This document shows positions 46,197 to 58,071 of a stretch of 64,000 bases of DNA, piece by piece. The DNA is taken from assembly GCA_021521415.1 (NCBI GenBank), contig JAIQDT010000172.1, forward strand, positions 124,001 through 188,000, written 5' to 3'. Made by a program: the position numbers and the translations under genes. Source of the stretch: Bidens hawaiensis. Lineage: Eukaryota; Streptophyta; Magnoliopsida; Asterales; Asteraceae. Below the pieces are notes generated by a model that saw only the letters and a list, made by a program, of their open reading frames with translations, was not told where the DNA came from and ran no database searches. Within the stretch, counting starts at the first letter, position 1. Each line of letters starts with the position of its first letter.

Positions 46197-47066
46197 TGTC
46201 GGTCCTAGTGTATGTCAATTAATGGATCTTCACTCACTATCGTAACCCACATGTATAGTGTCGACAAGAGGGTTAACGACTTACTATTTATATTATGAAC
46301 AGTAGTGTATTGATGGCGGAATCAGTAACGCACTAAATGTTACAGGACATACACAAAAGGTAACAAAACTCAATATAACTCAAAAGATTTCCATTAGTAT
46401 TACGATGGATACAATGAAAAATCAATTAGGGTTACATAGTGGAATGCATGGATTATATAGCAGCTTTCCATGCAGGAATGAATCAGCCGTCAAGTCACAA
46501 TCAGGTGTAGGGTATCGTGTCTTATTGGCGTGCCCTAAATTATTTTATTTACAGGCCTACCCTGATACCTGACATTTCTTTCTAGAAACCCTAATGATAG
46601 ACACATTACATATTCAATCATATTACAAAAGATTCTAAGTGTAAACAGGTCTTCGGGAGTGCTTTAAAATGTTCTGTCTTCATCAAGCAGACCTGGTAAC
46701 CAAAGTGTACCGGGTAACAGTTCTCTGGGCAGACTTTACTTAGAATATTTTCCTTAGAAAATAATCACCTAGCAGACTTCAATCCTCTTGACCATAGCAA
46801 ACTTTGCTCGATATAGTCCTATGAGCAAACTTGTTCTTCAGAAATCCCTTCAACTCATTGTTAATTACAACTTATTGAGAAAACTCAAGTGTGCTGGGAA
46901 CACTGTAGCTTTCTCTTTAGTTGAACCTTGCTAGTAAGAAGTTCTTAGGCAAAATCCTTCAACAACTTCCTTCAAGCTTGCTAGAACCACGGTTTATTAT
47001 ATGAAACTTGCTAGATCTTCCAAAAGACGTGGTTTCTTGTTTGAACCTTATAGTCAATACTTAACA
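46197..47066 (-). mobile_element. 5' LTR of S0
   Basis: Minus strand TGTTAAGTATTGAC...GGACCGACA, 870 bp. It resembles the other Sirevirus LTRs, with eroded CGGGCAAG units and the AGGGCACGCC stretch at ~46530. It is shorter than the 1.2-kb LTRs because of deletions. Confidence 0.75.
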
Positions 47067-47557
47067 ATAAACAGATCTCAGATCTGATATATATGATTAA
47101 CTCTAAATTTGGATCTAGCTCATTATCATGATTGATTGTATGTTATGTATGTGTATATATTATCAGTAGTATGTATAATGTTAATATTATTAGTAAGAAG
47201 ATTGAGAGAGAGTTTGGGCAGAGTGTTGTTAATTAAATCTCAAAGCTTACATTAATGTGTGAACAGTGTTCACTATAAATAGACGATGGAGTTAGTTCGT
47301 TCCTAACGTACTAACCTCCAATTCGTTACATACATTAAATAGACAATAGCTTAACAAGTCACCCCCTGATTCGTTAAACATTCTCAACGAATCAAGAGGG
47401 TTAATATCTTAAGTCTTAGTTTGCTAAACATCCTTAGCGAACTAGACTTAACATTAATGAATTACAAAGATATATTAATTGTTTATTACATTAAACAAAA
47501 TGACAAATACGTTAACGATAAACACAAAGACTCGAGATGCAAAACCGTGCACTAACA
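47067..47557 (-). mobile_element. 3' LTR of S4, distal end uncertain
   Basis: Minus strand starts TGTTAGTGCACGGTTTTGC at 47557, like the solo LTR at 44189. The polypurine-like AAGGCGAGGGGGTGTC is just before it. Hairpins built on TTCGTT/AACGAA: 47368-47375/47386-47393, and 47409-47427/47434-47451. The lower boundary is where the S0 LTR starts; I could not find the expected TGAGAGGT end, so it may be truncated. Confidence 0.7.
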
Positions 47558-50500
47558 GACACCCCCTCGCCTTGAGATCTTTGTTTTTGATCTTCACTTG
47601 AAACGCTTGGACTGCAATCTCTGCAGCTATGAATCCCGTTCTCATAACAAACACGCACAACGCGTTGGAATTGCATAGCCAGATCATAGTCTTCATCGCG
47701 CTCAATCAGAATCTTGTTCTTGTGCAGCACGTCATTATCGGTCTCGGTTAAATTACCCAACCACATCGGGTCAATAATCTTAATAAGCTTAGTCTTCAGA
47801 CCTTTACCCAACACAATGACGGCCTCGCCAGTACGATTGTCATAGTACCAGCGGTCGAACGATAGATGCATATGTTGGTGCATCGTCTTCACCGGCACAC
47901 GCTTCATCGTCTTCGGCAGCTTTACCTTAAGAACAAGCTTCCTCTAGCCCGTCCTTGGATCAATTTCATCAATACATTTACGTGTAGGAACCTGGGGATT
48001 GAAAAACTTAAAACCATGGTTGACTTCGAACAGTAGGTGTTGATGAAACCATTCAGCTGTCCGGTCGCCACCACGATTGATAAACTGACGACACGCGAGG
48101 GTACGAACATCCTAACGCGGTAAGGTAAGAACGTCCATTATATTCTAGTAGTACTGAATTCCCTTCTCCCATTTCATAATGCATACCTTAAGATCATAAT
48201 CATATAGCCAAGAAACGATATCACCATGAACCTTTGATACGGTCTTGAAAGAAGTCACTTGGTCTGCTTTGACCCAGGCTGCAGCTTCATCTTTTCGCTC
48301 TTGATCGACATACCGATATGCCTTGAAAATCTTACTCACCTTCTTATAGCTGAACCACTTAGCAATATCAGCATCGGTTATGACTGCAAGTGAATCAAAT
48401 ACTGCATCAGCTGCCTGCTTACCCTTAGATACCTTTTCCAAATCATCCTCAGCAACTTTAAACGTTTGCTCATCGAATACTGGAGCACCTTGATCAACAT
48501 TTGTGTTTTGAAACAAGTCAGGATACTCCTCAGCAGTGACGTCTTCCACCTCAACTTCCTCGTCTTCATCAATAAAATCTGTATTCTTTTGAATAGACGG
48601 ATCATTTATTATATCTTCCTCATTCACTACCTCAACATCAGGCTCTGTCTCTAACACGGTTAACTCAACATCAGGCTCTGCTCTCGTGTTAGAGACCTTT
48701 CAATAAACTCACCAACCTCAATCTCATCCCTATTCACCACACTCCTAACCATTCCCGATCCATCCACAAATATGACGGTGTTGGCTTCAATCATTTCGAT
48801 CAGTTTAATAGCAGTTGAATCATGATAAACTCACCAACCTGCTTACCCGAGTCACCACCGCCACTTGTACCTGAACCGGAAGATGAGGCGTGCGCTTGTT
48901 TAGGCTCACCTCCTGCACCAGACTCGTCAGGATCTTGGTCATCACTCTTGAGTTTCTTCAATGCATCGTCTTTGCACGTTAACTGCAAAATCAGATCCTC
49001 CTGTTCATTGAGTTTCACCTCTTGAGACTCAACAATCGCACGAAGCTCCTTCGTCTCCTATTGACATAATGAAACATAACTCATCATCCTTCTTTGATTC
49101 TCCATTAGGCGCTCTTGATTTTGACGGTCAGCAGACATTTGGTTTTCATATAAATGAAGGAGGTTCAATAGCATGTCTGTCTGACGGTTCTGTGGCATAG
49201 TATACAAGGATGGATAAACACGCTGGATTGGTCCCTTTGGCCTTGTAATTCTCATGAATGAGACATCACTAGGTGGAGGAGGCCTCATGGACGGTGTTGA
49301 AGGAACAGTGGAAGTTGTAGCAGGAGGCATTGGTATTTCGGCTAACGCCATTTGTGGAATCATACCAAGCCGCTCATGGGGGACCATCGTTGTCGTCAAG
49401 GTAAGCGCCGGAGTGCTAGTAGTAGGCGGCACTATCGGGCGTTGAGACATAGTTGTTCGAGGCGGTGGAACACCAATGATAACAACAGCTCCAGCTGATA
49501 CACGTCTCTTAGCTGGTACTTCAGAAGCTGGTGCTTTACCTTTTCTTTTCCGTTCACGTTAAGCTGCAATTGTGGCAGCTAACGCGGCATCAACTGCAGC
49601 TTTTTGCTCTTGAAAAGCTGCATCACCAGCACTACCACGATCACCACTCCACCATCATCACCATCATTATCATCATCGTTTCCATCATTCCCACCTTCTC
49701 CTCCATCACGCTCGGAATCCGAATCATCAAGGATCCAGCGTTCATTGGAGGACATATATAATCAGGTTTAATAATGTGACCAATCATACGTATGTCCCGT
49801 GGTCTCTCCTTACGATAGGTCTTCATTCTACATACAGTTTCAGCCTTCATGTGTTCCAAAGGAAGCACATCGTCCACCAATGTTTGATCAATAACCAAGT
49901 TTGGTATCAAATCTTGGATTATCAACTGCAGAAATCGGGGATACATTAAGAACATCTCCTTCTGAGCCGTTTGCTGAACTTGCTCTTTCAAATGATCGAA
50001 AACCATTTCTGAGAAATTGAATGGTTTATTGAGAAGGAGTGCCACAAATGCCGATTGTATACTAATTCGGCCTCCATCGAATCCCCCTTTACGACCACCC
50101 ATACAGTGAATTAAAACGTTTAAAAGATACTTGTAGGGAGGGCATAAAACATTCTTGTTAAACATGGAATCCTCAATATTCCCGCCATAACGTACACGCC
50201 TGAACAAACCCTTGATTAACTCCTTATCAAACTCACTTGGGTTATCATCATTGTCCCCAAACCTAAGCACCCTTCTAATCACTTTAACATCCACTGTTAT
50301 AGGAGTTTGGTTGATAGTGGCTTGAATGTGATTCTCGACTTCAACAAACACAGAAGTATTCCAGAACTGCCTAATGATGCTCAGATAAACAGTAGGTCGA
50401 GCAGTTATAGCATAATGTTCACCGAACATCGTAAAAATGCCAAAACATCCCCAAACATAGCTACGTCAGCAAAATCTGGATCAACATAAGCACATATATT

Positions 50501-50602
50501 GTGCTTCTTGTCATACAATAGAAACTGTACTTCGGCTTGTTCTTAAGGTTGTTCTTGTTCTTGGGGAGCAACAGGTGGGTCTTGATCCATTTTATCGGCC
50601 AT
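47512..50602 (-). pseudogene. Post-pol extra ORF (aORF) of S4
   Basis: The minus-strand ATG at 50602 starts MADKMDQDPPVAPQ. A stop follows 19 codons on, then FLLYDKKHNICAYVDPDF (the KKHN-C signature) and a frameshift into 50429-49641 with the N-domain (RQFWNTSVFVEVENHI, PYKYLLNVLIHC, LNKPFNFSEMVFDHL, FLMYPRFLQL). 49450-49058 is a proline-rich linker with SQRPIVPP. 49018-48145 is acidic (DEDEEVEVEDVTAEEYPDL). The C-domain runs 48140-47512 (SFDRWYYDNRTGEAVIVL, IIDPMWLGNL) with a break near 47945. The frame overruns the polypurine tract into the LTR. Function unknown, as for the S1 homologue; I see no membrane segment. Confidence 0.75.
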
Positions 50603-50659
50603 TATACTGAATAGATATAGGCAAATATAAGTAATGTGAAAAGTTAATATACATTAAGC

Positions 50660-50687
50660 ACTTATATATATATACATATATATATCA
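50660..50687. repeat. AT microsatellite
   Basis: An alternating TATATATATATACATATATATAT-like run upstream of the S4 aORF. Confidence 0.85.
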
Positions 50688-50807
50688 ATAGACGGTGTAT
50701 TTAATTTTAGATGTCATGTGTAATCGATGTATAGACGCGTTTAGACCTTTGGAATAATTTATTAATTTACAAATATTTAGTGAAGTTAAATAAATAATTA
50801 ATATTGA

Positions 50808-51925
50808 AATGTCATTCGTTAACAAAACAGTCTGATTCGTTACAAAAATATAACGAATTGACTGATTCGCTATCAAGTAAATAATTTAACGAAAGAGACT
50901 TAGCGAATTAACTATGAAGGATAACGAACTAACTTCTAGTTCATGTCAAATTGATGAATCCAAATTTGATTCGTTAAATAACTTATTCGCTAATCAAGTT
51001 CGTGTCAGTTACTTAACAAATTGGACACGAAGAATTCCAATTCGCTAAGTATAACGAATAGCCACAAGATTGGCTTAATCTTTGACTCTCCTGGTCAAAG
51101 TCAAAATTAAATAAGAACATTGAAAGTCAACATGCTGAATCCAGGTTCGATTATTCCATAATCATCGTTGAATAACCGAATCAACATTCGTAACAATCTA
51201 GGAAATACAATACGAATCAAATGGTGTTGATTTGCGGTTCAATCAACATGAAATAAGTTAGGTTATTAGGAGTTTTAACAGAGCATAAACACCCGAAAAA
51301 ACAAACAATCAATTGACCCGGCAATCTAGAATCAAACTTTGACTAAAGACTACCAAGGGTTTCGGAATGACATTCCGATCACAATGATATCAAAATAAGA
51401 TACATTAACATAGTATGAATATGATTGTGAAAAGTTTTAAGAGCTATAAAACCCTTATAACAAAAACACATAATTAGCCTATCAAAGCAATAATATTTTT
51501 GACGAAAATCACAAAGAAGTGATCATCTATACCTTAGCAATACACTGGTTTACTCAAAAGATCAAATTTCGATAGTCGAAAAATTATGAAAAATTTGAGC
51601 AGAGTAACGTTAAGTGTAAGGAAGAAGAATGAATAGTAAAGGACGGTTCGTTTCACGCCTGTCCTTTATACACCTTCCTTACACGCTTCCCAATGTACGA
51701 ATCGGCCTAATTCGTGTGAATTTTGAAATAATGAATCGGCTGATTCGCTATCCAAACTGAACACATGGGATAGCGAATTGGGTTTGATTCATGACTTGAT
51801 TAGTTAAATATGCATAACGAACTAGAAGTGTTTCGTTACAGAGTGCGGAAGCAAATTAGGTGAACGAATTAGAGTGTAGTTCGTTAAAAACACCTAATTC
51901 GTTATCCATATTAACGAATTAGACA
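50808..51925 (-). repeat. AACGAAT motif array upstream of the S4 aORF
   Basis: Dozens of TTCGTTA / TAACGAAT words, many arranged as close inverted pairs (ATTCGTTA and TAACGAAT near 50842 and 50858). The same words form the hairpins of the S4-family LTRs. Confidence 0.8.
51665..51670 (-). promoter_or_regulatory. Candidate TATA box for S4 aORF
   Basis: The minus strand reads GTGTATAAAGGACAGG, about 1.06 kb before the aORF ATG. It is in the same order as the S0/S1 promoters but at a longer distance, so it is weaker evidence. Confidence 0.4.
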
Positions 51926-52583
51926 TTATTTGATTTTAAATGAATTTAAATTAAATTAATAAATCAAATAAAAAATAAGTTAAATTGATTATTTAAATAA
52001 CTTAAATCTTTTTACGTTCTTTTGAAACATAATTGAAAATACAACTTAAATAATATGTAAAGTGAAATATAAAATATTTTTGGTATTTTATAAAAATTAA
52101 AGAATGTATTTTCAGAAATATCTAAACTAGAAAATAGACAATCTTTTTGTGTTTTTCTATGATTTTTCAAAAACAGTACATATTTTTGTATTTTTGTTGA
52201 GTTTGAGCAGAGAATCATATTGACTAATATGCCCTTCCATCACAGTTTTATATTTCAGCTCTATTATGACTGGCGTTAGATCGGTCATTGATATTGTTGT
52301 CCACTTAAATCTTATAACAAGCCTTCAAGCATTTTTGTGATATGATTTAAGGTTCAATTAACGCACAGAATATCAGAAACTTTCAGCTCCTAATCTCGGT
52401 TCAAGCTTAATTTGGTTTTTGCCAAATAACTCCAACTTGACTTAAACCATTATAGTGTTGATCAAAATTTTGAAGATTTAAGAATATTTGAGCAATGCAT
52501 CGAGTTTCCTTTACTGTGAGTGAGTATGCATGAGTCCATCAGACTGATGAACCTACATACATTGTATCCCTGGGGTCCGTTTC
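51926..52583 (-). other. S4 spacer remnant
   Basis: AT-rich sequence without a gene. The part near 52390-52450 reads on the minus strand AAGTTGGAGTTATTTGGC, recalling the S1 spacer (TTGGAGTCAAATTGGGGTGA, ~32092). Truncated at 52584 by G2. Confidence 0.6.
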
Positions 52584-52945
52584 TGTAACATCCCGTAACC
52601 GCAGCGGAAACGTAAACGGGATGCAACAAACACCTCTGATATCAACCACATTGTTTATAAAGAAAACTGAATGCATTAATATACTTCAAATTACATTATC
52701 TTGTATTCCATTACCGTCTAGGTGATACACACATCATACAATACGATTACATAATTCTATTTATTATAATGTATCCTAACATCCCGCACTCATATCTTAC
52801 ACACATCAAGCACTTAGCACATAAGCAATCACTTCATCTTAGTTGTACCTGAAAAGCATGTGAGAAAACGGGTCAACTACGAATAGTTGGTGAGTTTCAC
52901 AATTTGAGTAAACCATGATAAAACCATATCAAAATATAATATTAT

Positions 52946-53135
52946 CTGGGGACACTGTTAACCCAGTACTGTATCATTCTGGGGGCAATGTTAACCCAGA
53001 AACACGATGTAATTATGTTGAGCCCACAAGCGAAACCTCTGTCTGGGGACACTGTTAACCCAGTACAGTACTCATTTCGGGGACAATGTTAACCCAGAAA
53101 CACTTCTAGGGACATCTGGGGACACTGTTAACCCA
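52946..53135. repeat. CTGGGG-ACACTGTTAA-CCCAG hairpin cluster
   Basis: Five inverted-repeat units, e.g. 52946-52950/52962-52966 and 52977-52983/52995-53001, alternate between two forms: CTGGG/CCCAG with loop GACACTGTTAA and TTCTGGG/CCCAGAA with loop GGCAATGTTAA. A pair of the same units recurs at 53422-53476 and, in the other LTR, at 59861-59921. Confidence 0.8.
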
Positions 53136-53747
53136 GTACTGTACCCATTCCGTACGATTCCAGTATAATCAAATATTTATAAATACACGCAAATCCATGC
53201 GTTCAGTATATATTTAAACATTTCAATAGTAACATGCTTCCGCCCCGGGAAAATATTTCAAAACAATTCAAAAAAAAAGGGCTCGTGAAACTCACCTTAG
53301 CACATGCAAGCAGGTAACAACTATCATTATCAATTAACACGTCCAATCTGTAATATGATTCCTACGATCGTTATTATACAATTATTGTTTATATAATCTT
53401 TAACCGTATCAACCGGTACACCTGGGGACACTGTTAACCCAGTACTGTACCCGTTCCGGGGGCAATGTTAACCCAGAACACTTCTCCGGACTCAGATTGT
53501 GATGTCGTTTAGAGTTCAACAGTCAAAATTTCTGATAGTTTGTTTTCCTCGTTTTGCGTGCCTAACACGGTTACCCGTTTTTACATTTCAAAAATGAGTT
53601 TGGTCACACACGACCCGAGAGTAGTGGTTGACTGATAATTTAATTAAAGATGTGAAATTTGAGCTCGGTTTAGACGCCCCGATTGGCCGCGGGACCCGTT
53701 TCCGTATTTGGCGTACCGGAAACTGTTAAATCGGTTAAAAACACCCA

Positions 53748-53774
53748 AATCATCCGAATTATTTTCGGATGATT
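53748..53774. repeat. Perfect 11-bp hairpin in G2 LTR
   Basis: AATCATCCGAA, a 5-base loop, TTCGGATGATT. The same hairpin is kept in the 5' LTR at 60189-60215. Confidence 0.8.
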
Positions 53775-55586
53775 CATTTTTACTTGGTTAACTCAATTAT
53801 ATGAAAATAGTTCATTTTTAGGGTTTTTCTTATACACCAGTCAGCTCGCTTAAGCGAACTTCACCGGTTTACGCGTTTTAACTTTAAAAGTTTGATAATT
53901 AGCACAAATAATTATCCGTTTAACCTCGGATCTTGAAATTTTGAACAAATAGCATTTTGACAGTGGGGAAATTTATAGAAATATTTCCAGAATTAATTTT
54001 TATATTTAAAATTTATTTATCTATTTTTAAACACCATTTAAACACTAAATATGTCGTAAATACCAAACGATCTTAGAAAAATACCAAATTTTTCCTGGAT
54101 GTCCCCTGCCATCCACATAGCCCCTGTAATTTTTCCAGAACCAAAATCTTCTTTTACATGCCATTTTCACTAAAACCGAGCTAGAAAACCCTAGAACTCG
54201 TATAACCGAAAATCCTACATAGACTTCTCCAACGGACCTCAAATTTTGTGTGTGACTTATAAATGATATAAAAAGCTTATCTGCAATTTTCCAGAATTTT
54301 TCATGATATTTAACTATTTTTCACCATTTTTGGCCAAAACCGAGCATTAAATTCTTTAAATATTCATCCTTTATCCAAAAATTACCAAAAATTCACAGAA
54401 CTCTTAGTTTCATGTGTAGAACATCCCTGTAAAATTTCATGACCTAACTCTAAACCATCAACAATCTGTCCCAAAACACATACACCGAACATGAACCGAA
54501 TATACCTTTCGTTTTCTGCCACTACAAGCTACAAACTCGTCTTTCCGCCTTATCTATCACTAAACACAGAGCCTACAAACAACATACCACAATACCAAGC
54601 AAGTTACACTCACGATCAAGCCATTTCTTTCATGGTTTCGGTTATGATTCCAAAAACAAAGATTTAACCGTAAAAATTCGTTTTTGATTCGTTTAACTCC
54701 TTTCTTGGACCAAGATCCCTTGTATAACCCGTATACATCACTTGATCATGCAAGAATCGGTTTTCATCGTTGAAACCTCATTTTCTTGCAAACAAACTCA
54801 AGAAACGAAGATGGAAACGTGATTAACTCGGTTTTTACCTCGGTTTTCTTGCTCCAAATCTCTGTTTTTAGTTGATATTGTGGAAAGAAGATGGAGATTG
54901 TTGCCATGTTGCTTAGAAAAAAGAATGAAATGAATGGGTATTACCCATTAAGTCCGATCGGAAATGTGAAGGGGTGGGGTGGGACCCACCTCTTCATTCT
55001 TAGCCACATGTTAGTAAATCGGAGATCTGGATAATGTTTTGGATAATCTGGTTCAGTTCGTTTTACGGTTAAATGTCTAATTCGGCTTAAAACGAGGCTA
55101 AAACGGTCGTTTTTCGGCTTAAAAATGAAATTTATATAAATCCGATTTAAAAACTTAAAAACTTAAACCATGACATTTATTAACTTAAAAAATCATATCA
55201 TTAATTATCGCGCATCTTTTTCGGCTTGATCGATTATCTCTTGCTCGGTTTGGTATTAAAGGTTTCGTTTAATGTACCGACGTACCATTAAATCGAAATC
55301 CTTTTTCTGTGTCGTACTTTACTTATCCCGAAGCATTAATGCTTCGTAACATCACTAAATGTTATAGATATCGTCTATAATTGAACCCTCGATTCGTTCG
55401 GGTTTCAATAACTATCGATCGATTAATCGCATATTCAATACGATGAATTATACATTCACGTACAATCAATACAGTGAACCATGAATTCTCGTATAATTAC
55501 CATGGTAACTCATGTACCCGACATTAAATATGACGTAACTATTGTCTACCGGTTAGGGTATACCGGGTTTCGTCGGAATCGTTACA

Positions 55587-55602
55587 TTCTCCCCCCGTTA
55601 AG
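55587..55602 (-). other. Polypurine tract of G2
   Basis: Minus strand TTCTTAACGGGGGGAGAA next to the LTR start TGTAACG, preceded by ATTTCGAGGACGAAAT as in Tekay-type elements. Confidence 0.85.
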
Positions 55603-56244
55603 AAATTTCGTCCTCGAAATTTTACACGTCCACTATCCCCTTCCGAGGGAAAGGTGGGGGGTTTTTCCTTCAGAATTCACCCTCGCGTTACCAGGTATAA
55701 TCTGGTCCTCGCTGTGAATTTCACTTAATCTTAATCAATAAAGCTTGGAGTGTCCAAACTGTTTAGTTTTCCCGTCTACTATCTCTACGGAATTATTTAT
55801 GATATCAGGCATGTTTTCTATGAGTACCTTTTTTACTGGTACTTTCGTTGCCTCATCGCTTAGGTACTTTTCAATCGGTATACATGGCAAAGCATCATGT
55901 ATAGTACTTAGCCCCTGGAGTACTTTAATCGATAAACTAAATGACCAATCATGGAGATAGTCTCATGAGGTCCAATATATTAAGGAGCTATTTTCGGTTT
56001 TGCCAAACCTCATATCACCTCTCTAAGGTGATGCCTTAAAAATACCTTGTCACTTCTTTCCAGCGACAATGGTTTCCTTTGAATGTTGGCATAAATCCTT
56101 TGCCAATCCCGCGCTGCTTTCAACTTATCTTAAGTATTATAAATCCGATTGGTTGTTTCTCGAATCAATTCAAATCTTATGGCTTGATCGACGCCCATTT
56201 TCAATTTAACAAATTGGTGATAACTACTTCACCCATAGAAAGCT
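55603..56244 (-). pseudogene. pol: Integrase C-terminus / chromodomain remnant of G2
   Basis: Minus-strand fragments resemble the end of a chromovirus pol: an aaDAL...PIEKYLSDEATKVPVKKV stretch, then NNSVEIVDGKTKQFGHSKLY, as in the integrase tail and chromodomain start. Several stops. It follows gag directly, so about 3-4 kb of pol is deleted. The assignment is by position and weak similarity. Confidence 0.55.
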
Positions 56245-57594
56245 TCAAGCTCTCGATGCTTCCTTCCCCTCCTTCCAATAATGGAAGTACGATGCCTGAC
56301 CCATGGTTTGCCTCCCATTTCCTCCCTGGTTCAGTTTCGGACAGTTTCTCTTGAAGTGATCTGTGCTGCCGCATTCAAAGCAAGCACGGCTGGTGGTCAT
56401 CATTTGGTTTCCTTTTGGGTTTTGTTGTCGGGCTGGTTGGGTCATATATGGCTGTGCACGGATAGGTTGCGGTTGTCGGTTCAGATTGTTCAGGTTTGTC
56501 CTACAACTCGGTGCGTAGTGCCCAATCCTGCCACACCGGTGGCACACTACCCCCCTGCACTCGCCACCATGCTGGTAACCGCATTTCCCACACTTAGGAA
56601 ACGTCCCTTTCTGCGATTCCTGCCTTCCGCCTGAACTAGTCATAGCGTAGTTCTGGGCAGCGGGCCGAGCACGTTTATTTTGCTGCTTCTCCTGGATCAT
56701 ATTGTCATACGTACCTCGCTTTCCCCCAGCAGACTCTCCTGCCACCTTTAGTGACCCACTCCTCACGAAATCGTATGTGACGATACCAGCTTGCGTCACC
56801 GCACCCTCAAACGTCTTATGTCCCCCAGCGTTGACTATACTCCTTACTACTGGAGTTAGTCCCCATATATAACGCTCAATCCTCTTTGACTCTGGGGTGA
56901 CCAACCATGGCACCAATCGCGACAACTCATTAAATCGGTTCGTATAACCCAAGTGGTCTGCCCCCTGCATCTCCAGGTTCCACAATTCATTTTCTAACTT
57001 CTGCAGTTCGTTTTTCGGGCAGAAATGTTCCAGTACAAGGGCCTTGAGCTCCGCCCAGGTCATGCGGTTTGTCGCTGCCTGACTGCGAGTTTGCACTATT
57101 GTGTTCCACCATGTCAAGGCATGGTCCGTGAACGTGCAGGTAGCATACTTAACAACGTAGTCCTCAGGGCAGTTACTGATGTTCACAACAGACTCCATTT
57201 TCTCAATCCACTTAACCAACCCATTTGGTCCCTCAGACCCGCTAAATTCTAGGGGCTTGCACAACATAAAATCTTTGATTGAACATCCCTTTGTTGCAGG
57301 AGTCGGTTCAGTGCGGTTCGTTTCTACACTAGGTATAGGACCATTACTGTCTGTAACGACCACCCTAGGCGGTGCGTCATTACTCGGAATCGGGTTACCG
57401 TTCGGTGGAGGATTAACATTTTGTTCCCCCTCATTATTGGTGGTCGTTTGATTGCTCGCAGGGCTTGGATTGGTCGTATTATTAATACTGGCGGCGATGC
57501 ACGATACTATATCCGGTATCGCCGCCTCTAACTGTCGAGCAATCAGACGGTCCACATCCACTTCTGACAATTGAGCTGACCGTTTTGGTGCCAT
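56245..57594 (-). CDS. gag: Gag of chromovirus G2, 3' end at a deletion junction
   Basis: The minus-strand ATG at 57594 (MAPKRSAQLSEVDVDRL; an earlier ATG 8 codons upstream is less likely because the complete element begins MPPRRAP). 449 codons without a stop. Capsid region with FSGSEGPNGLVKWIEKMESV, HALTWWNT and the FCPKNELQKLENE segment parallels the complete element ([20 protein letters not shown]). Two zinc knuckles: CHRCGRIGHYAPSC and CFECGSTDHFKRNC. After LNQGGNGRQTMGQA the last 15 codons are foreign, marking where pol was lost. An open Gag without pol is unusual in such an old element; it could be packaged only with enzymes from other elements (inference). Confidence 0.85.
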   Translation of the reverse strand: MAPKRSAQLSEVDVDRLIARQLEAAIPDIVSCIAASINNTTNPSPASNQTTTNNEGEQNVNPPPNGNPIPSNDAPPRVVVTDSNGPIPSVETNRTEPTPATKGCSIKDFMLCKPLEFSGSEGPNGLVKWIEKMESVVNISNCPEDYVVKYATCTFTDHALTWWNTIVQTRSQAATNRMTWAELKALVLEHFCPKNELQKLENELWNLEMQGADHLGYTNRFNELSRLVPWLVTPESKRIERYIWGLTPVVRSIVNAGGHKTFEGAVTQAGIVTYDFVRSGSLKVAGESAGGKRGTYDNMIQEKQQNKRARPAAQNYAMTSSGGRQESQKGTFPKCGKCGYQHGGECRGVVCHRCGRIGHYAPSCRTNLNNLNRQPQPIRAQPYMTQPARQQNPKGNQMMTTSRACFECGSTDHFKRNCPKLNQGGNGRQTMGQASYFHYWKEGKEASRA

Positions 57595-58071
57595 TCTACA
57601 TAACATTAAGAAAAACACATATAATTAATAAAAATTCCAATCTCGATACACAACACATATTCCATTCGTTAATAAACATCAGTACACATTACATAAACAT
57701 CAATACACATTACATTCCTACCATCATCACATAGATTAAGTTTTCATACATTAGTCCTACATCGGCATCATTTCGACATAACCCGCTATGGGTCAGTGCT
57801 TGAATGATACACCAAAAGTATCTACAATGTTATCCCCAAAAAAGGCCCCCTATGGGCTAGTGGCTGTACTATAACTACCCAAGATTCACTCTATGTTAGC
57901 ATCGCCACTAACTGCTTACACAGAGTATCAAAAAGCGGACCCTGACTACTACCACCCTAACATAATCTAAGCATGGTGGTATACCAACCACACCAACACT
58001 GCCACCATCACCACCAACACCACTAGCAAACCCCGGATCCGTGTCTCCATCCGGTCAATCATCCACTGGGA
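57595..58071 (-). other. G2 leader, gag-proximal part
   Basis: Non-coding on both strands. The plus strand shows a CACCAACACCACTAGC-type CA-rich stretch (57990-58030). Nothing else recognisable. Confidence 0.6.

Larger units (their letters stand above)
39261..47066 (-). mobile_element. 5' part of Sirevirus S0 (right of S1)
   Basis: Read on the minus strand from 47066: an 870-bp LTR, mutated primer site, leader, gag (interrupted by a solo LTR), protease, integrase, RT and most of RNase H; it continues at 11300. Same gene order as S1 but more diverged, with stops in every gene. Confidence 0.85.
47067..52583 (-). mobile_element. 3' half of a second Sirevirus family (S4)
   Basis: Minus strand from 52583: spacer, AT-rich AACGAAT-motif region, TATA box, aORF (50602 to ~47512), polypurine tract and 3' LTR. 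The pol side is cut off by chromovirus G2 at 52584, and the LTR end is cut by or abuts S0 at 47067. Its aORF is homologous to those of S0 and S1, but the LTR family is different. Confidence 0.8.
52584..55586 (-). mobile_element. 3' LTR of G2
   Basis: Minus strand TGTAACGATTCC...GGATGTTACA, 3003 bp. It contains the CTGGGG...CCCAG repeat clusters (52946-53135, 53422-53476) and a perfect 11-bp hairpin (53748-53758/53764-53774). No genes; small ORFs are chance. Confidence 0.85.

Noticed and set aside
51926..52583. Possible host intergenic sequence
   Set aside because: Weak but recognisable match to the Sirevirus pol-aORF spacer on the minus strand.
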